A DNA stretch of 64,000 nucleotides from the NCBI RefSeq assembly GCF_016859285.1, contig NC_053410.1:24852558-24916557 (forward strand), in the 5' to 3' direction. Shown here piece after piece: positions 23,601-38,600 of the stretch. Within the stretch, counting starts at the first letter, position 1. Each line of letters opens with the position of its first letter. Origin of the DNA: Xiphias gladius (lineage: Eukaryota; Chordata; Actinopteri; Istiophoriformes; Xiphiidae). Both the position numbers and the translations under genes were made by a program. Under the pieces are notes generated by a model that searched no databases, was not told where the DNA came from, and saw only the letters and a list, made by a program, of their open reading frames with translations.

Positions 23601-26600
23601 CAACCACAACATATTACTAGTCCAACTGGAATACTGGGTGGGACTTTCTGGCATAGTACTAAACTGGTTTGAATCCCACTTCAAGGACAGGAACTACTTT
23701 GTGTCTTTAGGTAATTACACATCTGAGCGGACAAAAATAACATGCAGTTCCCCAAGGCTCCATTCTAGTGCCTCTACTGTTCAACATCTACATGCTCCCA
23801 CCAGCTCAGATTATGTAAAACAACAAAATATGTTACCGCAAATATGCAGATGACACTCATATTTTACATAACCATATCACCAGGGGACTATAATCCCATA
23901 CATATCACATCACTCTAGTTCTCAGATCTTTACACTGGCTTCCTGTCTGTCAAAAAATGTGTGCTTTATAAAGCACTGAATACTTTAGGGCTAAAATACT
24001 TTTATGATCTGCTGCTACATTATGAACCATCCAGACCCCTCAGGTCATCAGGGACAGGTCTGCTTTCTGTCCCCAGAGTCAAAACTAAACATGAAGAAGC
24101 TTTGTTCAGCTTTTATACTCCACATATCTGGAACGAACACCCAGAAAACTGTGGGTCTGCTGCAACTCTCTTTTATATCAACGCAGAAGACTTTCCTCTT
24201 AGCCACTGCTTTTTATTAAATCAAATAATTACTCATACCTTACACTGCACTGTAACTTTTACTCTTGTATTTCTTATTTTTATTTTTTATTTAACTCTTT
24301 TAAACTTCCACCTAAATGGGTTTTTTTTTACTGTTTTATGTTGCTTTTACATTTTGTCTTGATGCCTTTTATGTAAACCACCTTGAATTACCTTGTCGTT
24401 GAAATGTGCCATACAAATAAACTTGCCTTGCCTTACGAATATCTTATACTCAACATAGTTTTATCAGATGTTTATTAGATTCAGTCATCTTTCTATCTAT
24501 ACAGTGTGATTTACCTGGCGATGGCAGGGACTGGGTCAACCAGCGCCACCATGAAGCGGAAGAAGAGGGACCCCTTCCATTTCACAAATTCCTCCTAGAA
24601 AAAAGAACAAAGGTTACAAGAAATAGACATTACAAACCTTGCTTAAAGATTCCCAGAGAACAGCTTAGATACAAAGAAGGAACAGAAGGTCAATTGGTAT
24701 AGAATCTTCCACCAAGTCAAACAAGATTAAGTGAATAAAATTAGAATTACAATTAAAATGAAAACCTTTCTATTTCTAATCAGTCAACTTGGACGACTAA
24801 AAGCTGATTCCTGGTTGAGCGTTTAATGAGCAATCAGATATTACTCAAGCCATTATTTTCATTCTTAGGTAAACTGTTGGAAGAAAAACTGCATAGTGCT
24901 CATAATAAAACCATTGTCTCGTGGTGGGTTTTTTTTATATTGATGTAAAATTTCAAGTCCAGTCCATTTAAACTGAAGGTGGACAAAAGGCTAGTAAGCT
25001 GAAAATGCCTTTAATATGTGAAACTGAATCTAGTTTTACATGCCCATACAGTTTAACATTACCCTGTAATTTACAATTTGATATTTTTTCAAATAGCTTT
25101 TGTTGCTTTTAGATTAACTCAACTGGAGAGAGAAGAAAGAACCTGGTCGTTATTTCAGGCAGCAAAAATTGGCTTGGACTTTTACATGTGTTGATATCTT
25201 CCTATTTCTTTTTTATTAAACAAAAATACTTTTATTATTTTAATTCAATTTTCAACCTGTGTATCATGTAGAATGTATAGAACAATCCCCACCTGGAGCA
25301 GGTTGGTCAGCATGATGAGAGTCTGCTCCCTAATGACAGCTTCATTGTCACGCAGACAGGCGGAGATGTTGGGTATGTAGTGATCCACGATGTTCGTGTA
25401 TCGAACACACAAATCACACATAATCACCACCACATTGTTGCGCACGGCAACCTCTGTGCCGACCTCCAGCTCCCTGGCAAAAACTGGCAGGTACTTCTGG
25501 ACTAGTTCCTCATGCTGTAGACACAGTTTACCTGAACCAGACAGATACCAAAAGAGAGGAAACATTACATGTATAATAAGACAGCAGGAATTCATGGAGG
25601 TCAAGACTAAAATTTCCCATCATGAACAATGTTTCTCAGACATTACTGAGAGAGACACAGAAACTGAAAGAAACTCACGCATTACCTAAAGTAATGACTC
25701 CATGGGCTCTGACTCTGGTAGGCAGAGAGTTTGCTTTGAACTGAGACAGCAGAGGCAGCGAGGCTGGCAGCTCCTCCTGGCACTCTGTCAACAACCAACA
25801 TAAAGAACAAGTCAGCCATGTAAACCATGTTAGCACAGAATACAATGATTCCTTTCTTATGTTATGTACATTGTTAAAGTCTCTCAGAGTAGAGTTTGAG
25901 TTTAATTTTTTTTTTTAATTATGGCTACTACTAGGGGTAGTATCAAAAAAGACAGTGTGGCACAGATGCACTCCTCCTAAGCAATATACTTTTCAATATC
26001 AGTTTCGTATATAACACTTACTGTATGCAGAAATTAGAACTTTTGGTCAAGAACTAGGTCTGAACTAGGTCAAAAAAGGAAGAGATCGAGTTGAATCTTT
26101 AATGTATGCATGATTCACAATGTTAGATTTGACTATTTAATCAATTCTGTGGCTTTTTAATGCCAATTAAACTAGGAAAGAAAAAATAAAAAAATCAAAG
26201 TAACTCTTCAACATCAGATTAAAGTTTGCATTAGAGCTAAACCAATAAATCGTCCAGGCCGATATAGTGGCTGATAGTAGCTTATGTCACATATGGTGGT
26301 ATCAGTGTTTAAGGCAGACGATCAGTAACAGTCAATGTACAGAAATGTTAAATTAGGTTTGAGGTTTCCACTACATAGTTTGTCCCCCTATTGATTTTAA
26401 AAAAAATACATAAATCAGAGGGGTCCATATCAAGATTGTTTATGTTATGTGTTTATGTTTTGAAAAATTTTAGTTAAAAAATGATCAGTCGGGCTATAAT
26501 CTGTAACAGGCTGAGGACCTCAAAAACTGCTTCTACAAAGTAAAGACTGGCAGGCTTTTTAAGTACAAGACCGCCATCAGACAAACAGAATCCGTAAGTG

Positions 26601-29600
26601 AAAAAATGCAGCCCTCTTAATCGTTTGAATGAGTCAGTCCCCTGATGTACATGTGTGCGTGGGTGGTTGTGTGGGTTCAACTTTTGCTGCAGCACAACAT
26701 CCTCCGACAAGGTGCTGCCTTGCCAACCATCCTCCGTACCTGCCAGTTTCTCAGAATGTGCTGTGAGGACAGATTCCACTAGCAGCACCGTCCTTTTGCC
26801 AACCTTGGCAGGACAGTGGAGTGAAACCACACCCAGAGTGTGGAGGTGTTTTATCTAGAAGGGAGAACAGTTTGAGTTATATGAAAAGCACAGCTATACA
26901 GGTACAGACCTGGGATGGTGGTGCATATTAGGTCTTTGATTTTGACAAATAAAAACAGTAATGTGACACTTTGAGTACTTTCAAATTAAGCCTGTTCTTT
27001 TTTTTCCCCTCGTTTTAGACCACTGTCCAGACCAAAACAGCGTTTTTTCCCCAGATCCCCAGTTTTTTTTCCAAAATGACCTCCAGAGTGTATGAAGGTA
27101 AACTGAGACTTTAATAAACAATGCTGTAAGCTGCTCAGTGGGGGTCGGAGCTGTGTGACAGTAACGTTAAGAAGACAACCTTTAGTCCTCTCTAACTTCC
27201 TCATTCTTTTTAAGTATCATTATACCTGAATACACAGCAGAGCTGTTGTCCTTAACCTGGATTCATGTTGATTTTATCGGACACCACAACATTTGAAAAT
27301 AATGAACAGCAATAGCAGCTTACAGCTGAATCCTGTCTTTAACCTGCATGGTAAACAAAGTGTTTGGGTAAGAAGGAAAAGCCAACAAAGGGTTAGGTCT
27401 CACCATCAGCTCTTCATTGAGGTTTTGGGCTCCCTTGTCACTCAGGATAATGGCGGCTAAATAAGCCTCACAGACAGACACCAGCTCACCACAGTGCTGG
27501 TTCAGAAAAGCCTGAAGAGAGCAGGAGAAATGCCATATAACATGAAAGAAACTACAAGTTGGAAAAGGGGATAAGTCATGTTTTGATTAAATCATGTGAT
27601 GGACAGACGTTGATGTGATGGACATCATATCGGGAGAATATGTTTAACATTGGAATTTTACGAGTTCACACTCTGTAGAACATCCAAAATTATAAAAAAG
27701 TAAAGCCACAGAAAACATTTGAGGAGCATGAAAACAATAAAATTTAAAACACACAAAACAAACAAGAGCATAATTTTAAAATCTATACCTATCAATATCA
27801 TATTGACACAGGTCAAGCCCCAGACCATGAAAATTTAAAGTCTGCCACAATCTTCATTTGTTTCTTTTTATTAAAGGCCCAAAAAGTCATTTTAACAATG
27901 CACATTTACACTCACTGAGCACTTTATTAGGAACACCTGCACACCTGCTTTATTCATGCAATTATCCAATCAGCCAATCGTGTGGCAGCAGTGCAAAGCA
28001 TAAAATCATGCAGATACAGGTCAAGGGCTTCAGTTAATTTTCACATTAAACATCAGAGTGGGGAAACAATGTGATCTCAATGACTTTGACATGACCATGA
28101 TTGTTGCTGCCAGACGGGCCAGTTTGAGTATTTCTGAAACTGCTGCTCTCCTGGGATTTTCACACAGTTTACTCAGGATGGTGTCAAAAACAAAAAATAT
28201 CCAGTGAGTGGCAGTTCTGCAGATGGAAACGCCTTATTGATGAGAGAGGTCAGAGGAGAATGGCCACTCTGGTAGGAGCTGACAGAAAGGCTACAGTAAC
28301 TCAGATAATCACTCTTTTTCTTTGCACAAGATGTTGAACCGTGTGGAAGATGGGCTACAGCAGCAGAAGACCACATCATTTATCACTCCTGTCAGCCAAG
28401 TACAGAAATCTGAAGCTGCAGTGGGCACAGGCTCATCAACACTTGGCAGTCAAAGGCTGGAAATACACAGCCTGGACTGATGAATCTGGATTTCTGCTGA
28501 GGCACGAAAATGGTAGGGTCAGATTTTGGCATCTGAATCAATGGACCCAAACTGCTTTGTGTCAACAGTCCAGGTTGGTGTTGGCGGTATAGTGGTGTGG
28601 AGACTGTTTTCCTGGCACACTTTGGGCCTCTTAATAACAAGCAGTCATTGTTTCAATGCCACAGCCTATCCAAGTATTGTCGCTGACCATGTGCATCTCT
28701 TTATGGCCACAATTTACCATCTTGTAATGGATACTTCCAGCATGATAATGCACGTGGTCACAAAGCAAAAGTCATCTCAAACTGGTTTCATTAACATGAC
28801 AATGAGTTCAATGTACTTCAGTGGCCTCCCTAGTCACCAGATCAGATATGGTAGAACAGGAGAGCATTAATGTGCATCTGACAAATCTGCAAAAATCACT
28901 TAACACAATCATGTCAACAATGACCAGAATCTCAAAGGAATGTTTCCAACATCTTGTGGAATCCATGACATAAAGAACTGAGGTACGTCCTCACTTACCT
29001 TGGGAGGTAAGTGAGGACGTACCCAGTATTATTGTGGTGTTCCTATTGAAGTGCTCACTGAGTAACTTTATTGCTTATACAAGGCTTTCTTATTTAGGAA
29101 TGTTTTCTTTTGTATTCTTGATAAGTTAAAGCTACAGTATATAACTTTTAAAAAAATATTTTTTAGTTGAAATATGCTCCATAAAACGTATCTTAATGTG
29201 GAGAGGTACTGTCAAAGGCCTCTGAGACCCAGACTCAATGTACAGCCTGGCAGCAGTGCAGAAACATTCCCTCCTAAAGTTTTTGAGCGAGCTTTGCCTT
29301 TCTAACCAATTAGAAAAGGCCAAAGTCAGGGATCGGAGCTCACGGCTGTCAATCAATAGGTGAGGGAGCTTCTGGTCTATTACTTCTCTTGCAGAGTGGC
29401 TTCAAGCTAGTATTAGTTGCTGATAGACGTCCTTGTGGCTGATTCACAGGCAAGCAAGCTCCCAATTCCTGCATTAGCTGAGACAGCGAACAAGACCAGG
29501 ATGTAGGTTAAGGTCTAGGCGAGCATAGCGAACAGGAGGAGGGAGGGGTGGGAGGAGCAGCATGGTTTGCTTTCAGGTACACACAGGGTTCTCTGATTTT

Positions 29601-32600
29601 GTATTTCCCATCTTCTTAAAAATAACCATTTAGGTCTCACACTCCTATGAGTATAAATTATTGAAACAACAGCATCAGTAAACATGAAAAACTTTAAATG
29701 TCACACATCTACTAACAGAGCTGAAGTTTGAAGTTTGGCGAGGGGGGTACCTCTGGTTTACATTTTGCTCCCTAACATTTCTAATTACGAAACACTGCGT
29801 GAGAAAGCAAGATCTCCCACCTGAGTCTGTTTGATGTCTTCACTGCGGCCGAGTTGATAAAGAGTCTCCACAGCAGCACTGATCACATCCAGAGACAAAC
29901 TAAAAGTCTTCAACCAAGACATGAGATCACCTGGAGAGAGAGAAAATTGACAAATTACGACAGTTCCAGACTCTTCCCTTTGTGTTTTCCCATTATCTCA
30001 TACCACAATCACTTACTAACTATCCTGTCTTTAGTATCTTCATTCAAATGTGCAGCGATGTCTCCTATCACACACAGGACATGACAGCAGGTTGCCACAC
30101 TTACGTCCTTTGAACTAAGAGCAAAAATAAACAAATAATAAATCTATGTACCCGAAAACATGAGCTCAAAGCATATGTAAATAAATATTGTGTGTCCCCC
30201 ACACCTGACCATGCTGTCCCAGGCATCCAGGATCTTGCCGTAGGGCAGTTTGGGAGAGGAAGCGACAACCTTGGAGAGCAGCAGCCAGGCCCCGGCAGCG
30301 TGATCTGCCTCGGTGTGTGAGATCAGGTTGGTGATGAACGTCGCTGTGAACTTGTTCTGTTTGGACCAGATGGCGAAAGCCCTGCTGAAATATCGGCTGG
30401 AGACCCAGGACAAAAAAGAAAAAAGAGAAAAAAAAATGACTTAAATGAAAGTATTTGGTATTTCAAACAATTACTGCTGTATGACATGTTCTTCTTTTGC
30501 ATGAAACATAAACTGGACTGAATGTAGTAGGTCCAACCTGAGGTTCTGGCAGTCATGACAGAGCAGGCCCAGCAGGTCCCAGGTCAGCCTCTGACTAGCA
30601 TCCACGTGGCGGCTGGCAGTGTACGGCTTGACCTGGCTGAGCAGCACCTGGTCCAGAGCCTCCAGGGCCTTGTCCTGCACAGAGTTCTCAGAGTCCATCA
30701 CAGCCGGCACCACACCCTGCAGCCACGCCTTCTGCACCACACTGCACCCTGGTTTGGCCTGACGGTCAGAGCAAAAAACACTTTTAAAATATGTCAGGCA
30801 AAATCTATTACATTTTCCTTGTCACTAGATTTCTTTGGACAAGCAATCAGCATGCAAATTGTTACTTTATGCTGCAGTAGAAAAAATATACAGTTTTATT
30901 TGTCTTTTTCACACTGTTACTGACAGCCCCATCAGTGTTTTTTTCAGTTTTCCTCTGTCTTTTTTACTGTCTCTCAGAGCTGCTGGTTGAGACTCACGGT
31001 GAGCAGCTCTCCCATGCACTGCAGGGCCTTCTTCTTCACAGACACAGCCGGGTCTCTGCAACGCTCCGACAAAATAGCCAAGTTCTCCCAGCTCGTGGGG
31101 ATCACGTCATGTTTCAGGAGACCCACCAAGGCCTGTGCAGGGACGGCAGAGCATAGAGGTTAGAGGTCATCTGTGCCTCTTTTGGTTTACCACAAGCATA
31201 CCGCACAGAGAGCCAATGAAGGGGTGAAAACACATATAGTGGTGACTGATCATTTGTTATACTCATCATTATGATTGGATTTAAAACATGAAGCATCTGA
31301 GAAAGCTCAGTTCCAGATACCTGCAGTGCCGATTTCCTCACGTTAGGCTTAGAGTCTTTTACACGCCGCAGGAGAAGAGCCAAGTTTTCTTTCACTGCAT
31401 TGAAAATATATATTAACTCACAACTCAGATTTTGAGTTTATAAATAGAATATAAAAGAACAAATGTGTAAACAGTGCTTGCACATCTATTTACAATAGCT
31501 GCCCAATAGCCAATGTGGGTCATAAAAGTCGTCTGAGTGACACGCTGAGGGTGGTTTGTCTCACCGTCACAGCCAGAGCTGTCCGTGCTGCTGATCTCCA
31601 CAGTCCTGAACGGCAGAGTGCGGTAGGTTTTCTGAGTCTGCTGGGAACTTAGACTTCCTGAAACACCAAGTCAGATCTATTAAAACACAAACACTTCAAA
31701 CAACGTGCACTACAGTGAACCAAGCATCGGTATCAAACTCCACTTCATTTGAAGGCTACTGACTGAACTGTATCCGTAGAACACTGTCAAGAACCAAGAG
31801 CTAGAAAAGAAAAAAAAAGCAAATTTTCGTCTCGTTTCGTCAGGTCAAGAAACATGAGCAGTCAGACTAGGGCTGCAACTAATGATTATTTTCATCATCA
31901 ATTGATCGGCAGATTACTTTGTCGATTAATCAATTAAAAAGTCCAAGGTGATCATCAAATATCTTTGTTTTGTCTGACCAACAGTCCAAAATATGATTTA
32001 AAACACAGACCTGTTTCGGACTCATCAGGTGTTCATCAGGACGGAAATAGTAAAAACTGATTATTTATCAGTAATAATCAGGTTCAACAAATTGATAACA
32101 TCATAAAATCTAATTGGGCTATACTCCAGAGCGACCCTGTGCTCAGGGAAGTCTTTTCTGAACCTCCAAAAATATCCTACAGGCATGCCTCTACCATCAG
32201 AGACAAATTGGTTCACAGTTATCTGCCACCTGAATGGGGAAAGAAATGTTTAGAAAGCGCCAAACATAAACATCGCCCCAATGAACTGCAGAAGAAAGAT
32301 TTAAAGACAGCTAAAACATACAAAAACAAAACCCTTCTTTAATTGCAACACCAAATATGTAATGCATTACCTCTCTTGTCCCTGTAAATGTTTCCTGTTT
32401 CTGGTCATTCTCTCTTTTGAATAATTTTGTTTTTGTGTTTCCAACCTCTCTGGTCTTCTGACCGTTGTGTTTCTTGAGCCATCAGACTTCTTTTAACCAA
32501 TCTCACCTTGTTGACAGACCTCAGATTTTTTACTTGTTGAGTACAAAGTGATTATTACACATAGGAGTGGTGGCCAAAACTTCAGAAATAAAACTGAAGT

Positions 32601-35600
32601 TGTAATAAACCAGAATTATCCTTTAAAAGGCAAGGTGACAAGAAATATGTCTGTTAAAATAAATCTTTTCCACCCCCTGTGGAAGGTCTCCATCCAAACT
32701 CCTATTTTGAGAAACAGTCGGTTTGGTAAGTCAAACAAAAAACTCTGTAATAAAGAAACAAAAGAGTGTACCTTCTGTGATTTCACCGTCCAATACTGTC
32801 TGGGTTCCAGCTAAACAGAAGAGTAGACAGGTTACTTTAGGGGGAATGTTCCCACAAAAACAGGTTATGATGTTAACACAGCAGTTCTTAAAATATATTT
32901 TCTAACAGTTCAAAGCATTATGTGATCTCCCCCCACATGTTTTGATGCTTCAGCTCTACTGAGTGCATTGTCAACTGAAACAGTTCCTAGATTCAGATCC
33001 AAAATCAGCCCAAATACTTCAAATCTAAATAACAAAACACCTTTTTCCTGTGAAGTTTAAGTGTTTTCCTCATTAGGTCCAGTGCGTGTGTGCATGTGTG
33101 CGTGTTTTCTCACTGGCAGAGAAGAGGTTGTGGACTGCCCGGGTGACGTTGAGTGACGGCAGCTCCAGACAATGGGCTAGACAGGCAAGGGCGTGGCCTT
33201 GGACTGTGGGCGATTCGTCCATCCGCCGAGCGAACAGCAGGTTCTGGATCAGGAACTTGTGGGGCAGGAAGCAGGCAAGCTCCGGGTCCTGACAGTCCTC
33301 CGGCCTCCTCTCTGGCTGCTCCAGGAGAACCATCACCACGTCCACAGAGAAGAGCCGGCACACCATCTACAGAAGCCAGCATAACAGACTGTACACTCTG
33401 GGATTTCACTGATAGGAGATAATGAAGCCTGATATTTAGACTATAGCTACTGATTAATAACATTCACTTTCCAATATATGCAGCCCTTCTATAGGATTTA
33501 AACTGTCCCATTTTGTTTGTCCATATGTACTAAAAGGCTGCGCTGAGGAAGCTGAACTTGCAGTTATTTTTCTGTTTTCCCCAGTGGCCTCCTGCTTGGA
33601 TACATATTTTCCTGTCTCTTAATGGCTTAATTATAAGCATGCATGTTATATTTTTGTTTGTGGCAATAATCAAGTCAGAGACCTCCAGTGGCTCAGTGGT
33701 AAACTGGTGTTTGTGGCCAATATTGCCGTAGTTGCGTGCGTGCATTCTCTGGTTTGTGCTGGCACACACTGGCAGGCCGGGTGTGGTGATAATGCGGACG
33801 AGCTGTTTTTCTGCCTCCTCTGTTCAGCGCTGACCGCTGCAGTATCATGTGACAGACAGCCCTCCCTTTTATCTGGAGAGCCCGTGACAGGATGTACAGA
33901 CTGACACTCTCTACAGTAACTGTACTGAGAAAAATATTCTAAACTCACTGCTGAGTAGCTGAATGCATGTTTCTATCATATGACAAAGTAGAACTAGGGT
34001 AAATTTGAATTGAGTCAGAAAATACTAAACTGAGCAGAGAAATATCATAACTAAGATTTAAAACATTTTTAAGATTTTATTTATATTGATGTTAGAAATT
34101 ACAAAGAATAATGTAAAGTGTCTTAAATCACTAAACCTACAGACCTGCTCCAAGTCCCATTATGTTCTTTTTTGTTGTTCTTTTTTTTAACCTTTATTTA
34201 TTTAGGGTAGTTTCACAGGAACGCCTTGATCACATTCACAGTTGCACAAAGTCACACCTAGAAGCTGCCCACTCTGACCTGTCTGCCACTGAGCAGCTCT
34301 ACTGGAGCAGTCGGGCTAAGGGCTTTGCTCAAGGGCAACACAGGGGTGTTGATGAGCGAGGGGGTTAGCGCCGCCAGACTTAATCCTGCCGGTCCAGGGA
34401 TAGAAGCGGCGAGGTTTATGACAAAGCAAGGGAACTAGGACTCCAGGTTTTTCTTTTATGTTTCACTTGGTATCATTTCCCCACCTGCATACTGCTTTCA
34501 TTTTTCATGCAGTCCTGCTGAATAATATAACACATCTCCTGCTGCCTTCACAAAATGTATGCAACATAATCACTGACAATATTCAAGTTTAGGCTCATTT
34601 CTTTTACACACATGGATTACATTTGAATAAATGAGCAACTGGTTATTCTTAGCTGCTGGACGTAAATATCAGTTTGTCTGATGGATCTCCGGGGTGAACT
34701 GAAACGTTACAGATGAACGAATGTTTAAACTGTGACGACGTTCATGATACCGATAGCTGAGATGGGACAGCTCAGTATTTTTAAGGAGCTCCATCTTTTC
34801 AGGCTTGATATGTCCGATGCCCTGAGTTTTCAGAACTCCCAGATTCATCCACATCGATTTTGCATGACTTCTGGAAGCTTTTTAAAGTCAGTCACTGATC
34901 TTTTTGTTGGTCTGACAGCACTAAGCTATTTGTCTATTATTTCCTTACATAAAGCCTTCCTGTTGTAAGACCAATATTCAACTGGAGCTCCAAAATTGTC
35001 TTCTCTTACACCAGTATTTTAAGGCCAGTAGCAGAAAACGCTTTGCTCTCCATTGCTTTCCAGAAAAATGTGTCTTCAACTGCCCAGAATCAGATGGTTT
35101 TATCAGCACGTCATGCAAATCAGGTGAAACAAGCAAAGTTAAACAAGTACTGAATCCCGCAATCATCAAATATTTGTGTCTGAATCACGACAGAAATATA
35201 AAATACAGAATACATCAATATTTAACGTTAAGAGGTGACCACTGGGATGCCTTACCTTTGAGTGTCTGGAGAAATTAAACAGCCACTTGATGAAACAGGC
35301 GTAGTCTATCCCTATCATCTGAGACGTCAGCATACCCACAGCCTGGGCTCCGTGGCTTCGAAACTCGCTTTTCTCCACCATCTAAATATCCACGGCACAA
35401 ACACTATATCACAGCTATGCTAATGCATCATTAAACAACAATGTAACAGCAAACTGTACTAGTAAAACGATCCAATGTGACTGCCCTCATAACCTTAAGA
35501 CTGAAACCGCTCAGGCTGACTCTCTGAACTTTAACACAAACAGTCCTCATTTTTATCTTCCCAGGGAGTGTGCCACTGCTGAGTGCCTGCTGGAGGATTC

Positions 35601-38600
35601 ACCTGGAAGCAGATATGCTGCAGGAGGATATGCAGGAAAGGTTGCGCCAGCTCCTTCAGCTCATCCACAAGATGACTGTAAACATAAATAGCAGGTGCAA
35701 AGTAATACATAGTTTTGTGAAATGTCTGCAGTTAAACGGCTAGGCATACCCCAAATATTCAACAATCAAGACATCCTGATGTGAGGCGTTAGCACCAATC
35801 TTTATACTCCATCCACCAACAGAAAATTAAGGAACTATTAGGAAATGGGGTTGCCTCATTTCACCATCTTACATTATGCTCATGACAGTTGCAATGTATG
35901 ATGCAATTGATTAAATAAAGACAGGCATGAGTTCCACAAAGACATTATGTAGTGGTGGCTTGTATAATACAAGCAATGACACAATTCTGTAGATTTGTAA
36001 CATTTGAAAATTGTTTTCAGCCTATATCAGATTTTTATGTGGGGGAGATACCGATCAAATCCAAGATGGATAAAATCCAGCTACACATCTTTGTATATCC
36101 AGCAGGTGGCAGTCAACGATTTAATAAAACAACATAATGATTAATTATGTAACTGTCGTAAAAATCATTTTTCCCCCCGTTTAACTGTTTTTGAGTTTGT
36201 TCTAAATTATTTTCTTTAATTAGTGAAGCATAGATTTTTCTTCTCATTGTGACAAGTGTCACACTTTTTTAACAAAGCATCGCATTTTTAAGTTAAGTAT
36301 TGACCCGCACTGAATCTCTCATAGATATAGATCTTCTGATCTGGCTCCAACAAGTGAACAAAGGATGATGATTTTACGCCAATCACACATCAAGCATCTG
36401 ATGCTATAATGTGTGTCCCAACTTTCCTTCATTCTCTGCAGTCTGGTGGAGTCAAAGTATAGTACCAGTTTAGTGGAAAAACCGTGAAATGAATTAAAAT
36501 ATTTTAACTTTTTCACTCGGTTCAACTGTCGACAAAATTGCTGTATACCACATTCAAATTTAGATGGTTCTACAGTTTGCTTTGTCATTTGATCAAAACA
36601 TAGCTGTTTACCACACAAAATGGATGGCCTGGTCACGCGTGGAGAGGATGGCCTGGCTGGGTACAAGAAGGGAGGGCTTCCCTCTGTTGCCTTTAGTCAT
36701 CATCAGGATCACGTAGAGAAGCCGGTGGAAAACCGTCCGCAGGGACTGAACAGACACATCAGTTTAGATTAGAAAAATCCCTCTGTTACGGATAAATAAG
36801 GACAAATAACACTGTAGATATCGCTCTTGCTTTATGTTTAAACAGAATAAGATCACAATATTTTGCAATTTTGAAAGCTGTTAGAATATTTTATTTAGAC
36901 ATAATGGTTTTAATTGTGTTGACTTCTAAAGTTTGTGTGACATCAATGTTGGGGCCTATATTTTTTTATATTCTACTTAACCTGTCTCCAAACTGTGAAT
37001 TCAACCAAAAAATGTTTCCTTCACACATTGTTTCACTTGAATAGTTTTAGAGGCCTGAGGAGGTAAAACTCTCCAGTATTTGACAATAAAAAGCAAAGAC
37101 TACAGAAACATCAGGAAAAAGAAATTTCCTGTCTTGTTAATGATGTCAGTTTTTCTTGGGGCCCCTTTTTACCCCAGGTTACCTCCAGGTTGGGAACCCC
37201 TGATCTACTGGTATCTAACAAGGCAGATATGTGTTATGTGGAGGTTTGGAGATATTCACGTCTGAGATTTCTGCTGCCTCTCAGTACAGTTGAGGTCTTT
37301 AAGTCTTGCTTGAAGAAATAGTCAGACACTTAAGAAAGAATCTCAAAGAAAACTGTTGATAGTGAGGTCTGTGAATTATCCAGAGTAGCTTGGACATATT
37401 TTGCGGACAGCTGTGCTTGAGTTCTTCCCGAATGTAGGAAAAAAACAGGCAGATATCTCAAAACCTGGGCAAAATAAAACTTTTTGCATGGCTAGTTACA
37501 GTACTGCAGGTAATGAGTATTTAGGCAGAAAAATATGTTTGTCTTTTTCTTTGTAATTTTGGTGTCCCTCATCCCTTTAACTCTGGACTCTCTTCTTTAC
37601 CATCAACAATAAGATTTGTTATTTACCCACAGCCCGAACAAATAACTGTTCAAGCAAGAGGGAAGATTTTTTTGGTCATATACAATATAAACCAAGCGTA
37701 TTCTCTAAGCCATTAGAAGCACATGACAGTGTTTTTAGCTGTAGTTGGCTTGAACAGTGCCTGTACACCCGGACTAGCACGTTCTTCCCCCACTGTCTGG
37801 ACCATCATCTTGGTCAATTCAGGCTTGATAGAAACAGGAGTCGCAGGCACAGAAAAAGGGACTGTACCACTTAAAGCTTTTGTATCTATGTCGGTATGAG
37901 CCACTATTACAGTGTGTGCAAAGTGCCGTCTAGTCCAAGTCTTTGGGAAGGATGTGTGGTTTCTATGTGTCACTACAAAGAGAGAGAAGGCAGGGAGATT
38001 CCGGCCACTGTGGTGCATGCAGAGAAAATGTTTCTCATTTCTGCAGGTTGAAGATGGTATTTAATGAGATTAGGTAACACAGTAATCCAACAAGTCTGCA
38101 TAATGTTGGCCCCCATGGGCCATGATTATTGAATCTTACTTCTCTCTGGTCTCCATGTTTTGGCGAGCAGAGCAGCTGCAGGCCGTAGAAAGCCATCTCG
38201 GGAACACTCCTCAGCTTGCTGATCTCTCTGTGCAGAAATAACATAACTGTCTTTTCTTTCATGTCCTGGATAGATTTCTCAACATGACAGAGCAAGACAT
38301 CAGAAAACTCACTGTTCAGTGGCAAAGGTCAGCTCTCCAACGACGGGCTCAAAGTAAAGGAGCTTAGTGAAGATCTGCAGAGAAAAAAGAAACATGTCAC
38401 CTGCTTAGTGTAGTATGAAGTGAGCGTGATGGTAGAATTAGTAGTTACCTGTGTGCAGTTGCTGGCAATCTGTGGTCTATCTTTGAGTGTAAATGTCTGC
38501 AGGAGTCTGAGGAGGCTTTGAACCAGGAGAACCACAGCGTCTCTGATCTTCATCAAATCCTGGCCAGAGAAATGAAGCTCCTCTTCCTCCTCCTCTGCCT

